Source: Streptomyces sp. NP-1717 (GTDB lineage: Bacteria; Actinomycetota; Actinomycetes; Streptomycetales; Streptomycetaceae). Taken from it: a stretch of DNA of 64,000 nt. Under the pieces are notes generated by a model. That model did not search any database. It was not told the DNA's origin and saw only the letters and a list, made by a program, of their open reading frames with translations. Positions 18,212-26,662 of this stretch are shown one piece after another. Where the stretch lies: assembly GCF_022695985.1 (NCBI RefSeq), contig NZ_JAAPBF010000013.1:1-64000 (forward strand). Direction: 5' to 3'. How positions within the stretch are numbered: the stretch's first letter is position 1; the number at the start of each line of letters is the position of its first letter. The translations under genes were made by a program, and so were the position numbers.

Positions 18212-19050
18212 ACGCCGACACGGCGGCTCCCGTCGCACCGCACGTCTCCCCGATCCCTTCCGCCTCCCCCGTCTCGCCCATGCTGCTCCGGCTGGCCGAC
18301 GAGCGCGCCACCGGCGCCCTCCTGCGCGACCACGGCACCCTGTATCTCGCCGAAGGGCGCGTCGTGCACGCCGAGAGCCCCGCCGCGCCCGGCATCGACA
18401 TCCTGCTGACCACGGGTGGCCGGCTGCCGCACGAGGGGTGGCAGCGGGCGATCGACGAGGCGGGCGCCCGGCGCGAGGTCGGGCGGTACCTCGTCGACAG
18501 CGGCCGGATCGGCGGCGGTGAGTTGGAGATCTGCCATCTCGGCGCGCTGTACGACGCCGCGTTCTTCGCGCTGGCGCCGGGCAGCGGCCCCACCCGGTTC
18601 CGCTACGGCGTCGGCCACTGGATCGGTCAGGTGCGCCCCGTCCCGGCGGCGGCCGTCGAACGCGAGACGCTGCGCCGCCGTGAGCTGCTCGACCAGGTCT
18701 GGCCGTATCCGGCGGTCGACACCGCGCCGGTGGTGCCCCGGTCGCCCGCGCCCGGCCAGTCGGTCACCCGCCGGCAGCGCGCGCTGCTGGAGCTGGCCGA
18801 CGGCTTACGGACCCCGGCGGGCATCGCCTGGGCCCTGGGCCGCCCCGCGTTCCACACCCTCCTGGAGGTACGGCGACTGGCGGCGGCCGGGCTGATCGAC
18901 ACGCCTCCCGATCCGCCGCCGGGGGCCCGCCCGGGCCGCGCGGGCCGTCCCGCCCGCCCCGTCCTTCCCGCCTGGATCGCCGAGGTCTCGGCCGACCCGG
19001 ACATCGCCCTGCTCCGCCGGCTCCGTGACGCGTTGGAGGCAAACCTGTGA
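18208..19050 (+). CDS. DUF4388/PatA-N-like protein with winged-helix tail, TTA codon
   Basis: A 280-residue soluble protein. Residues about 25-155 resemble DUF4388 (PatA N-terminal) domains: GALLRDHGTLYLAEGRVVHAE, then a helical bundle with VGRYLVDSGRI. Residues about 185-235 form a winged-helix-like unit, TRRQRALLELADGLRTPAGI followed by LLEVRRLAAAGLID, closely resembling the end of CvnC/DUF742. Codon 200 is TTA (18805-18807), inside that winged helix, so bldA should be needed. It overlaps both neighbours by 4 bases (ATGA, GTGA). DUF4388 proteins accompany GTPase or gliding systems in other bacteria; the role here is unknown. Confidence 0.75.
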   Translation: MNADTAAPVAPHVSPIPSASPVSPMLLRLADERATGALLRDHGTLYLAEGRVVHAESPAAPGIDILLTTGGRLPHEGWQRAIDEAGARREVGRYLVDSGRIGGGELEICHLGALYDAAFFALAPGSGPTRFRYGVGHWIGQVRPVPAAAVERETLRRRELLDQVWPYPAVDTAPVVPRSPAPGQSVTRRQRALLELADGLRTPAGIAWALGRPAFHTLLEVRRLAAAGLIDTPPDPPPGARPGRAGRPARPVLPAWIAEVSADPDIALLRRLRDALEANL

Positions 19051-19505
19051 GACGCGCCCTGCGGCTGCGCAGCGAGAGGAGACAGCTGATGACGGCGGAG
19101 GCCGAGGTCCTCGGGGAGCTGCGGCGCCTGCGGGCCCGGCTCCCCCAGCTCACGGGCGCGCTGGCCGCGAGCACCGACGGTCTGGTCCTCGCCGAGGAGC
19201 TGACCGGCGCGGGGAGCGCGGGCGCCTCCGGCGCGGAGCCCGAGGGCGTCGCCGCCCTGACCGCCGCCGCGCTCGGCGTCTCCCTGCGGCTGACCGACAG
19301 CACGGGACAGGGCGGCTTCCGCGAACTGCTCATCAGGGGCGAGCGCGGCTATGTGGCCACGTACGCGGCCGGCGGCTCCGCCGTCCTCACCGTGCTCGCC
19401 GAGCCGCGGATCAACGTCGGCCGGCTCCATCTGGAGGCCCGCCGGTCCGGCGCCCGCATCGGGGCCCTGGTCGACAGCGCCCTCGAACGACCGGAGAACG
19501 CCTGA
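19047..19505 (+). CDS. Divergent roadblock/LC7-like protein
   Basis: A 152-residue protein whose middle (ALAASTDGLVLAEEL, then LRLTDSTGQGGFRELLIRG and GYVATYAAGGSAVLTVLAE) follows the strand-helix order of roadblock domains, with a Gly/Ala insertion. The first 16 residues are strongly basic; an internal ATG (MTAEAEVLG, codon 15) with GAGAGGAG before it is an alternative start. It is coupled to the DUF4388 gene by a GTGA overlap. Confidence 0.7.
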   Translation: MRRALRLRSERRQLMTAEAEVLGELRRLRARLPQLTGALAASTDGLVLAEELTGAGSAGASGAEPEGVAALTAAALGVSLRLTDSTGQGGFRELLIRGERGYVATYAAGGSAVLTVLAEPRINVGRLHLEARRSGARIGALVDSALERPENA

Positions 19506-19613
19506 CCCATGGCCGCCGGCAGAACACCCACCCCAACACCCGCCGCCCGTACGACCGGGCCCCGGACAACCCAGACCCGGACAACCCAGAGACGAAAAGG
19601 AAGTGCGACGTTC

Positions 19614-19988
19614 ATGGCCAACACCGAAGCGGCTCTCAAAGAAGCGACGACCTCCATCGAAGGCGCCGTCGGGGCCGCCCTCGTCGACTACACCAGCGGT
19701 ATGGCGCTGGGCACCGTCGGCGGCGGCAAGGACCTCGATCTGACGGTCGCCGCCGCCGGGAACACCGATGTGGTGCGCGCCAAGGTGCGCACCATGGAAA
19801 TGCTGGGTCTCAAGGACGAGATCGAGGACATCCTGATCACCCTGGGCGGCCAGTACCACCTGCTCCGGCTGCTGAAGGGGCGCGGGAACAACGGCCTGTT
19901 CCTCTATCTGGCGCTGGACAAGCAGCGGGCGAATCTGGCGATGGCCAGACACCAGCTCAAGAAGATCGAGAACGAACTGGAGGTGTGA
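19614..19988 (+). CDS. Roadblock/LC7-domain protein, fourth of set
   Basis: A 124-residue compact roadblock/LC7 protein: helix 1 ([10 protein letters not shown]), strand [20 protein letters not shown], long helix around [13 protein letters not shown], then [17 protein letters not shown] and a final helix. It is a clear paralogue of the first gene in the set but without the insertion. AAAAGGAAG precedes the ATG at 19614; the 108-base gap from the third gene is unusual within this otherwise coupled set, so it may have its own start signals. Its 3' end overlaps the convergent membrane-protein gene by 32 bases. Confidence 0.85.
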   Translation: MANTEAALKEATTSIEGAVGAALVDYTSGMALGTVGGGKDLDLTVAAAGNTDVVRAKVRTMEMLGLKDEIEDILITLGGQYHLLRLLKGRGNNGLFLYLALDKQRANLAMARHQLKKIENELEV

Positions 19989-20661
19989 CGGGAGTCCCCT
20001 CCCCGGCCTTCACGGGCCCGGCCGCCTCGGCGCCCTTGGCGGCCCTGGGGCCCTTGGCGGCCTTGACCGGCCCGGCGCCCCCGGCCTTCTTGTCGCGGGG
20101 GCGCCGCGCCCCACCGGGCACGGCGTCCCCGGCTTCGAGTCCGGTCGTACGGAAGCCCTTGACCTTCGCGCCGACGGGGCTGCCACGCCCGGCCCAGTCG
20201 GTGCGGACCCACAGCAGTTCCTCCCTCGCGCGCTCACCGCGGCCGAGCAGCAGGGCCTTGAGCCACAGTCCGGCGCCGGCGCCCGCGAGGGCCGCGCCAC
20301 CCGCGACCGGTACGGCGAACGAGAGGGCCACGGCCGCGAGGAACCCGCCCACCAGCCACCACACACGGGCCCGCCGCCAGACCCGCAGCGTCACCGAACG
20401 GTCCTGGAGGTAGTCGGACTTCGCGGCGCGCGAGGCCGCTTTCGCCCAGCCGTCGTAGCGGCGGCGCCGTCCGAAAGCGACGGCCGCGGCGGTCAGCACG
20501 AACAGCGCCGCCCCCGTGTACAACCCGACCCAGCGGCCGGTCAGTCCGGGGATCAGCGCCCCGGTCGCGGCGGCCAGGATCCCGAGCCACCACATCGGGG
20601 CCGCACCGGCCCTCACGATCACCGTCACCCGTGCCAGCGACTGCTGTCCTCCGCGCCCCAC
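19957..20661 (-). CDS. Hypothetical membrane protein
   Basis: A 234-residue protein of unknown function with two hydrophobic hairpins: about residues 23-66 ([16 protein letters not shown], then a second helix) and about 112-150. A basic, Ala/Lys-rich cytoplasmic tail of about 70 residues follows. GAGGAGG precedes the GTG at 20661, which decides the start. It converges on the roadblock set and overlaps its last gene by 32 bases. I do not recognise a named family. Confidence 0.65.
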   Translation of the reverse strand: MGRGGQQSLARVTVIVRAGAAPMWWLGILAAATGALIPGLTGRWVGLYTGAALFVLTAAAVAFGRRRRYDGWAKAASRAAKSDYLQDRSVTLRVWRRARVWWLVGGFLAAVALSFAVPVAGGAALAGAGAGLWLKALLLGRGERAREELLWVRTDWAGRGSPVGAKVKGFRTTGLEAGDAVPGGARRPRDKKAGGAGPVKAAKGPRAAKGAEAAGPVKAGEGTPVTPPVRSRSS

Positions 20662-20716
20662 GGCCGCCTCCTCTTCACAGAAGCTCACAGAAGTTTTGGC
20701 GGGCAGATTAATGCCG

Positions 20717-20735
20717 TTTCCTGAACATTTCCTGA
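20717..20735. repeat. TTTCCTGA direct repeat, 11-base period
   Basis: TTTCCTGA occurs at 20717-20724 and 20728-20735, one helical turn apart, upstream of the membrane-protein gene. Nearer that gene, TCACAGAAG repeats at 20675-20683 and 20685-20693. Two tandem direct repeats in one short promoter suggest an activator site such as those of OmpR-type regulators; the protein is unknown. Confidence 0.4.
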
Positions 20736-20756
20736 GAACGGCGAAGCGGGAGGGCC

Positions 20757-21593
20757 CTATTCGACGAACAGGCCCCGGGCGGCGGCCCGTGCGTCGAAGT
20801 CCTCCAGGCGCGCCTGCGCGTCCGGCAGGTCGTCGCACATCGCCTCCAGCAGCACCCGCCCCAGGAGCATCGGCGCGCACGCCGTGTCGAAGGCGAGGCC
20901 CGTGCCGACGGCCGCCGGGATCAGCAGGTCGCTGTGGGCGGCGACGGGCGCGAAGGCGGAGTCGGCGACGGTGACCACGTACAGTCCGGCCTCGCGCGCG
21001 TGGTCCAGCGCCTCCACGACCTCCTTGGGATGGCGCGGCAGCGCGAAGCAGAGCAGCGCGCTCGCACCGGCGCGGCGCGCGGCGTCGAGCCGGTCGGCGA
21101 GCATGGTGCCGCCCTCGTCGAGGAGCCGGATGTCCGGATGGACCTTGGCGGCGAAGTAGGCGAAGCCCGTGGCCTGGGCGGAGGCGGCGCGCAGACCGAG
21201 GACGGGCAGCGGGGTGGACGCGGCGAGTACGCGGCCGGCCCGCTCGACCGGTCCCGGATCGGCGAGCAGCTCGGCGAGCTGGCGCAGATTCTCCAACTCG
21301 GCGTGTACGGCCTGCTGGTACTCGTTGTACTCGGACGTGCCCGCGGCCCGCCCGGCGGGCGCGACCTCCCGCAGATGCCTGCGCAGCGCCGGGTAGCCGT
21401 CGAAGCCGAGCGCGACGGCGAAACGCGTCACCGAGGGCTGGCTGACACCGGCCAGTTCCGCCAGTTCGACGCTGGACAGGAACGGCGCGTCTGCGGCCCG
21501 GCGCACCATGCTGTGCGCGATGCGCCGCTGGGTGGGCGTGAGCCGGTGCCCCTCGAAGAGCTGCTGGAGCCGGGCGGCCGGACTGTCGCTCAC
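20757..21593 (-). CDS. RpiR/MurR-family transcriptional regulator
   Basis: A 278-residue regulator with an N-terminal RpiR helix-turn-helix (about residues 35-75: LSSVELAELAGVSQPSVTRFA) and a C-terminal SIS (sugar isomerase) domain (about 120-260). The SIS domain normally binds phosphosugars or related ligands. The GTG at 21593 overlaps the stop of the amino acid lyase homologue in GTGA, so the two are made together. In some actinobacteria and proteobacteria RpiR proteins control histidine or amino-acid catabolic genes; the lyase and hutU promoters share short elements that could be its targets. That link is inference. Confidence 0.88.
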   Translation of the reverse strand: MSDSPAARLQQLFEGHRLTPTQRRIAHSMVRRAADAPFLSSVELAELAGVSQPSVTRFAVALGFDGYPALRRHLREVAPAGRAAGTSEYNEYQQAVHAELENLRQLAELLADPGPVERAGRVLAASTPLPVLGLRAASAQATGFAYFAAKVHPDIRLLDEGGTMLADRLDAARRAGASALLCFALPRHPKEVVEALDHAREAGLYVVTVADSAFAPVAAHSDLLIPAAVGTGLAFDTACAPMLLGRVLLEAMCDDLPDAQARLEDFDARAAARGLFVE

Positions 21594-23158
21594 GCGATCC
21601 CCCTTGTGGTGCCTGTCATGCCGGTGCCACCCACCGTGCTCGTGGGTGTCATGTCGTCCGCCGTGGTGGCGAGTCGGTCCAGCAGCCGAGTCGCCGCCGT
21701 CACGTCGTCGGTCAGCGGCCGGTCGGCGACCTCCGCGTCCAGTACGGACTCGGCGAGGACGAAGGCTCTGCCGACGGGCAGTCCGGCCTCGGGCCGGAGC
21801 CCTCGCTGGCGCAACGCCCGGACGGCGGCGACGAGTTCGCACCCGACGACGAGACGGTACGCCTCGCACGCCCGCAGCGTCTGCCGCGCGGCCAGCGAGG
21901 CGAAGCTGGCCTGCTCCTCCACCCCACGGGACAGTACCGCGTGGCCGAGCGAGGCCGGTGCGGAGAAGGCGCGCAGGTCACCGAGGGCGGCACCGGCGGC
22001 GTACTCCAGGATCATCACGCCGGAGCTGGCGGGCTCGGCGTCGGCGAGGAAGGGGCGCAGCCGGGTGAAGCCGGGTTCGTTCAGGGCGGAGAGCCGGGAG
22101 GTGGACAGCCGCGCGGTCTGGGTGACCGCGAGTCTGAAGTGGTCCAGGGCGAGGGCGAGTTGGGCGAGGTAGAAACCGCCGTGGTGGTAGGCGGCCGGTG
22201 CCAGGTCGTCGTCCGTGCCGGGGCAGATCAGCGGGTTCTCGGCGGCGGAGTTGATCTCGACGGCGAGCGCCCTCTCCAGCGCGTCGGCGGCGTCCCTGGC
22301 CGGCCCGTGGATCTGCGGGACGCAGCGGAAGCCGTACGGGTCCTGGATACGGCCGAGCGGCGGGGTGGGGCGCTCGGGGGCGCCGAGGATGTGCCGCATC
22401 CGGGTGGCGACGGCGTACGAGCCGGGGTGCGGGCGCGCGGCGTGGACCGGTTCGGCGTACGTCTCGTAACTGCCGTCGACGGCGAGCAGCGAGAGCGCGG
22501 CGACGAGTTCGGTGGCCGTGATGAGACGCCCCAACTCATCCAGCGCGAGGGCGGCCTGACCGAGCGTCAGCGCGTTGCTGCTGATGAGGGCGAGCGCGTC
22601 GTTGTTGTCGAGGGGCTGCGCCTCGGGCGGCGGGCCGCTCTGCCACGGGTGTTCGCCGACGAGGGCGAGGCCCAGCTGGGAGAGGGCGGCGATGTCGCCG
22701 GTGCCGACCGAGCCGAACTCGTTGACCACCGGGTGCGCGCCGGAGGTCAGTGCGTCGCAGAGCGCGGTGACGACGGTGGGGCGCAGTCCGGCGCCCCCGG
22801 CGAGGAGCTGGTTGGCCCGTACCGCGAGCATGGCGCGGACCTCACGGGCGGGCAGCGGACGCCCGATCGCGCCCGCGTGGCTGCGCAGCAGTCGCAGCCC
22901 GTGGTCGGCGGCGGTTTCGGAGGGAACGGTCTCGGTGCGGTTGGCTCCGACACCGGTGGAACGCCCGTAGACCCGCCCGGAGGCGGCGAGTTCGCGCGCG
23001 GTGTGCCAGGACTGCTCGACGCGCTTCATGGCATCGGTACCGGGCACGGGCCGGGCGGTCCCGTCGGCCAGCCGGACGATGTCGGCGACGGGGAGGCTCT
23101 GGCCGTCGAGGACGACGAGGGCGGGGTGTACGGGGACGGCGGCACGGTCGTCCGGCAT
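21590..23158 (-). CDS. Aromatic amino acid lyase homologue with shortened MIO loop
   Basis: A 522-residue member of the histidine/phenylalanine ammonia-lyase family. Conserved segments are VYGRSTGVGANR (Tyr region), NNDALALISSNALTLG, QDPYGFRCVPQIHG and EEQASFASLAARQT. At the position where these enzymes form the MIO electrophile from Ala/Cys-Ser-Gly (GSVGASGDL), this protein reads GSVGTGDI: one residue shorter and without the serine. Streptomyces HutH proteins, as I recall, read CSG. It may therefore not be a histidase, or may use Thr, or be non-catalytic. GAGGAG before the ATG at 23158 supports that start over the ATG at 23194. Coupled to the RpiR gene. Confidence 0.8.
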   Translation of the reverse strand: MPDDRAAVPVHPALVVLDGQSLPVADIVRLADGTARPVPGTDAMKRVEQSWHTARELAASGRVYGRSTGVGANRTETVPSETAADHGLRLLRSHAGAIGRPLPAREVRAMLAVRANQLLAGGAGLRPTVVTALCDALTSGAHPVVNEFGSVGTGDIAALSQLGLALVGEHPWQSGPPPEAQPLDNNDALALISSNALTLGQAALALDELGRLITATELVAALSLLAVDGSYETYAEPVHAARPHPGSYAVATRMRHILGAPERPTPPLGRIQDPYGFRCVPQIHGPARDAADALERALAVEINSAAENPLICPGTDDDLAPAAYHHGGFYLAQLALALDHFRLAVTQTARLSTSRLSALNEPGFTRLRPFLADAEPASSGVMILEYAAGAALGDLRAFSAPASLGHAVLSRGVEEQASFASLAARQTLRACEAYRLVVGCELVAAVRALRQRGLRPEAGLPVGRAFVLAESVLDAEVADRPLTDDVTAATRLLDRLATTADDMTPTSTVGGTGMTGTTRGIA

Positions 23159-23215
23159 GGGTGTCGCCCTCCTCGGGACTCCGGGCATCGACAAAGTATT
23201 CAGTCAACGAGAACT

Positions 23216-23233
23216 CTGCATGACGATATGCAG
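23216..23233. promoter_or_regulatory. CTGCAT-N6-ATGCAG palindrome before lyase gene
   Basis: CTGCAT (23216-23221) and ATGCAG (23228-23233) form an 18-base interrupted palindrome in the 193-base divergent gap between the lyase homologue and the gene at 23352. On the minus strand GTTGACTGAATAC follows it, sharing GTTGACT and TGAATA with the hutU region. A regulator site is likely; which protein binds is unknown. Confidence 0.45.
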
Positions 23234-23351
23234 CCCGGCAAGAGCTGTCCCGGCGGGGAGCGCGACGGCGGCCGGCCTGAGGGACCCCGCAGGTAAAGAG
23301 GGGGGATAACCCCAGTGTTCCGGGGGCCCTCGGCTTCGTACCGTTGGGGTC

Positions 23352-23777
23352 ATGGAAGCCCGCGACCCTGAGCTCAAGAAAGAGCTCGACGCCACCCTTC
23401 AGGCCCGCCGAGAGCTGGGGCCGGAGTACGAGTCCGCGCTCATCGAGTCGTTCCTGGAGAAGCTCGATCAGCGCCTCGACAGCACGACCGACCGCCGTGT
23501 CCGGCGTCAGCTCGCCGAACAGCAGATGGTCGTCGCCCGCGGCGCCCGCCCGCGCACCGCCGAGGAGACGTTCGCCGCGCGGTACGGCTTCGGCGTCATC
23601 TCGCTGGTGCTGGCCATCCCGCTCTCCGCGATAGCCGTGGTGCAGGCCGACTTCGCCGGTCTGTGCGTGGCCTGGCTCGGCATCGTCGGGGTGAACGTGG
23701 CACAGGCGGCCGGCGGTGTGCCGTGGGCGCGCGGGCGCTCGCGCGATTCCAAGCAGTCGTCCGACTGGGAGTCCTGA
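23352..23777 (+). CDS. Conserved hypothetical membrane protein
   Basis: A 141-residue protein. The N-terminal 75 residues are charged and helical (ELKKELDATLQARRELGPEYES, with RQLAEQQ), like the small actinobacterial proteins that often carry a 'DUF1707/2TM-like' arrangement. Residues about 80-122 contain two membrane helices (FGVISLVLAIPLSAIAVV and FAGLCVAWLGIVGVNVAQ). The function is unknown. It is monocistronic with a strong terminator hairpin 12 bases after the stop. Confidence 0.75.
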   Translation: MEARDPELKKELDATLQARRELGPEYESALIESFLEKLDQRLDSTTDRRVRRQLAEQQMVVARGARPRTAEETFAARYGFGVISLVLAIPLSAIAVVQADFAGLCVAWLGIVGVNVAQAAGGVPWARGRSRDSKQSSDWES

Positions 23778-23789
23778 CCCCGCCGCACG

Positions 23790-23823
23790 CCATCGGCCGG
23801 TCCGCGGGCGGACCGGCCGATGG
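23790..23823 (+). terminator. Perfect 16-base-pair terminator hairpin
   Basis: Bases 23790-23805 (starting CCATCGGCC) pair perfectly with 23808-23823, leaving a two-base gap. It follows the membrane-protein gene stop and faces the end of cystathionine beta-synthase about 240 bases away, which it could also serve. Confidence 0.8.
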
Positions 23824-24064
23824 CTGACGGGTTTGGTCGCGAGGACCGCCGCACCCCCGTTTCCGGAGGGCGGGACGACGGCGGTCCCCGCGAGGGACCC
23901 GGGGCCGGGTCAGTACCGGCACCGTGTCCTGGGCGTCCATGTGGGTCCGGGAGCCGCTCCGGAGATCACTGACGCCGACAACACCTACTGTGGCCGAGCC
24001 GTGTTAAGCGCGTGCTGCGCGTAGATGTCGCGCTGGTACCACTTTCACGAAGGCCCGCACGGCC

Positions 24065-25462
24065 CTACTTGGCATCCTTCGCGAGGAACGCGAGCAGGTC
24101 CTGACGGCTCACCACGCCCGTGGGCTTGCCCTCCACCAGCACGATCGCGGCCGCGGCGGCGTTGGCGCCGCTCAGCGCGGTCATCAGGTCGGCCACGGGC
24201 TCGCCCGAGCCGACCTGCGGCAGCGGGCCCGACATGTGCTTCTCCAGCGGGTCGCCGAGCGAGGCGCGCTGAGCGAAGAGCGCGTCGAGCAGTTCGCGCT
24301 CCACGACGGAGCCGATGACCTCGGCGGCCATGACGTCCGGGTGCCCGGCGCCGGGCTTCACGATCGGCATCTGCGAGACGCCGTACTCGCGCAGGACCTC
24401 GATCGCCTGGCCGACCGTCTCCTCCGGATGCATATGGACGAGGGAGGGAAGGCTGCCGCCCTCCTTGTACCGCAGGACGTCACCGACCCGCGGGGCGTCC
24501 CCGGCCTGCTCCAGGAAGCCGTAGTCGTTCATCCACTCGTCGTTGAAGATCTTGCTGAGGTAGCCCCGGCCGCTGTCGGGCAGCAGCACGACCACCACGT
24601 CGTCGGGGCCGAGCCGCTCCGCGACCCGCAGCGCCGCCACGACCGCCATGCCGCAGGAGCCGCCGACCAGCAGGCCCTCCTCCTTGGCGAGGCGGCGCGT
24701 CATCTGGAAGGAGTCCTTGTCGGACACGGCGACGATCTCGTCGGTGACGGTCCGGTCGTACGCGCTCGGCCAGAAGTCCTCGCCGACACCCTCGACCAGA
24801 TACGGCCGGCCCGAGCCGCCCGAGTAGACGGATCCCTCGGGGTCGGCGCCGACGACCGTGACGCGCCCCTCGCTGACCTCCTTCAGATACCGGCCGGTGC
24901 CACTGATCGTGCCGCCCGTGCCGATACCGGTGACGAAGTGGGTGATGCGCCCGTCCGTCTGCTCCCACAGTTCGGGACCGGTGGTCTCGTAGTGCGAGCG
25001 CGGGTTGTTCGGGTTGCTGTACTGGTCGGGCTTCCAGGCGCCCGGAGTCTCACGTACCAGCCGGTCGGAGACGTTGTAGTACGAGTCGGGGTGCTCGGGG
25101 TCGACCGCCGTGGGGCAGACGACGACGTCCGCGCCGTACGCCCGCAGCACGTTGATCTTGTCCGTCGAGACCTTGTCGGGGCAGACGAAAATGCAGTGGT
25201 AGCCCTTCTGCTGGGCCACGATCGCCAGTCCGACACCGGTGTTGCCGCTCGTCGGTTCGACGATGGTGCCACCGGGCCGGAGTTCGCCGCTCTCCTCCGC
25301 CGCCTCGATCATGCGCAGGGCGATCCGGTCCTTCACCGAACCGCCCGGATTGAAGTATTCGACCTTGGCCAGGACTGTCGCCTGGATGCCCGAGGTCACA
25401 TTGCCCAGCTTCAGCAGCGGGGTATTGCCAACCAGACTGATCATCGAGTCGTGGAATTGCAC
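24065..25462 (-). CDS. cbs: Cystathionine beta-synthase
   Basis: A 465-residue PLP enzyme that condenses homocysteine with serine (or uses acetylserine) to give cystathionine in reverse transsulfuration. The PLP lysine is Lys44 in GGSVKDRIAL, with the cofactor loops SGNTGVG and the late GTGGTISG. Residues about 335-465 are a pair of CBS domains, the regulatory module of this enzyme, ending in LAFLAKDAK. I start at the GTG 25462 because the family begins MQFHDSMI and GGAGA lies just upstream; a longer ATG form from 25543 is less likely. There is no haem-binding N-terminal extension. Confidence 0.94.
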   Translation of the reverse strand: MQFHDSMISLVGNTPLLKLGNVTSGIQATVLAKVEYFNPGGSVKDRIALRMIEAAEESGELRPGGTIVEPTSGNTGVGLAIVAQQKGYHCIFVCPDKVSTDKINVLRAYGADVVVCPTAVDPEHPDSYYNVSDRLVRETPGAWKPDQYSNPNNPRSHYETTGPELWEQTDGRITHFVTGIGTGGTISGTGRYLKEVSEGRVTVVGADPEGSVYSGGSGRPYLVEGVGEDFWPSAYDRTVTDEIVAVSDKDSFQMTRRLAKEEGLLVGGSCGMAVVAALRVAERLGPDDVVVVLLPDSGRGYLSKIFNDEWMNDYGFLEQAGDAPRVGDVLRYKEGGSLPSLVHMHPEETVGQAIEVLREYGVSQMPIVKPGAGHPDVMAAEVIGSVVERELLDALFAQRASLGDPLEKHMSGPLPQVGSGEPVADLMTALSGANAAAAAIVLVEGKPTGVVSRQDLLAFLAKDAK

Positions 25463-25636
25463 CGTTGTCTCCGGGGTCTCCGTGATGGTCCGGCCAGCGT
25501 ATGCGTACGCGGAAGAGATTGGGCCACGCCCGTTACGGGGCAATTACCTCTTGCTGGTCTCATACCGGTGAGCGAATCGCTACATCGTGTGTACGGCCAG
25601 GGGTACTGGCGGGACGAGAGGGAGGTGACCCGGACT

Positions 25637-26662
25637 GTGTCGAGAGCGAGGGTGGCTCGGCGGATCGCGGCAGGTGCCGCCTTCGGCGGTGGAAGTGTCG
25701 GTCTGCTGGGAGCGGCGGGGGTGGGTCTCGTCCTGGCCGAGGTCCAGCTGGCGAAACGGTCGGTCGGTGGCGGTACGGCGCCGATCCCGCCCCGCGGCAA
25801 CGGCTGGTACGGGCTGGCGTACGGGCACACCGATCCGCTGCGGATGGGCATCCTCGGTGACTCCACGGCGGCCGGCCAGGGCGTGCGGCGGGCGGGCCAG
25901 ACACCCGGAGCGCTCCTCGCCTCGGGCCTCGCGGCGGTGGCGGAGCGCCCGGTCGACCTGCGGAACGTGGCGCAGCCGGGGGCGCAGTCGGACGATCTGG
26001 AACGCCAGGTGACGCAGCTGCTCTCGGACACGTTCCGGACCCCGGACGTCTGCGTGATCATCGTCGGCGCGAACGACGTCACCCACCGGATGTCGGCGAC
26101 CGCCTCGGTCCGGTATCTCGCGACGGCGGTGCGGCGGCTGCGGACGGCGGGCGCGGAGGTCGTCGTCGGTACATGCCCCGACCTGGGGACGATCGAGCCG
26201 GTGTACCAGCCGCTGCGCTGGCTGGCCCGCCGGGTGAGCAGGCAGCTCGCGGCGGCCCAGACGATCGTGGCGGTCGAGCAGGGCGCCCGTACGGTCTCGC
26301 TCGGCGACCTGCTGGGGCCGGAGTTCGCGGCCAATCCCCGGGAGATGTTCGGCGCCGACAACTACCACCCGTCGACGGAGGGGTACGCGACGGCGGCGAT
26401 GGCCGTCCTGCCGACGCTCTGCGCGGTGCTCGGTCTGTGGCCGGAGACGGACCATCTGGACTCCTCGCGCGACGAGGACATGCTGCCGGTGGCGAAGGCG
26501 GCGTCCGCCGCGGCGGCGGAGGCGGGTACGGAGGTCACGGGCGCGCGGGCGCCGTGGGCCCTGCTCAAGCACCGCAGGCGCCGGCGCCTGCCCGCGCCCG
26601 AGCCGGCCCAGACGGAGCCGGCCCCGCCGCCGCCGTCGAAGGAGAACGCAAACCGCCGCTGA
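25637..26662 (+). CDS. Membrane-anchored SGNH/GDSL hydrolase
   Basis: A 341-residue esterase-like protein. One membrane anchor lies near residues 10-33 (AAGAAFGGGSVGLLGAAGVGL). The SGNH blocks follow: block I GILGDSTAAGQG with the catalytic Ser, block III GANDVTHR with the Asn, and block V DNYHPS with Asp/His. The C-terminus ends in a basic and Pro-rich tail. The chosen GTG at 25637 is 11 bases after GGAGG; GTGs at 25568 and 25625 are in frame alternatives. It likely deacylates a lipid or cell-wall substrate outside the membrane. It diverges from cystathionine beta-synthase. Confidence 0.85.
   Translation: MSRARVARRIAAGAAFGGGSVGLLGAAGVGLVLAEVQLAKRSVGGGTAPIPPRGNGWYGLAYGHTDPLRMGILGDSTAAGQGVRRAGQTPGALLASGLAAVAERPVDLRNVAQPGAQSDDLERQVTQLLSDTFRTPDVCVIIVGANDVTHRMSATASVRYLATAVRRLRTAGAEVVVGTCPDLGTIEPVYQPLRWLARRVSRQLAAAQTIVAVEQGARTVSLGDLLGPEFAANPREMFGADNYHPSTEGYATAAMAVLPTLCAVLGLWPETDHLDSSRDEDMLPVAKAASAAAAEAGTEVTGARAPWALLKHRRRRRLPAPEPAQTEPAPPPPSKENANRR

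Noticed and set aside
21590..23158. Naming the lyase homologue hutH
   Set aside because: The MIO triad is missing and the length and motif differ from Streptomyces HutH as I recall it; the genome may carry a normal hutH elsewhere.
24236..25560. Long plus-strand frame leading into the SGNH hydrolase
   Set aside because: Its first 440 codons are antisense to cystathionine beta-synthase; the real gene begins near 25637.
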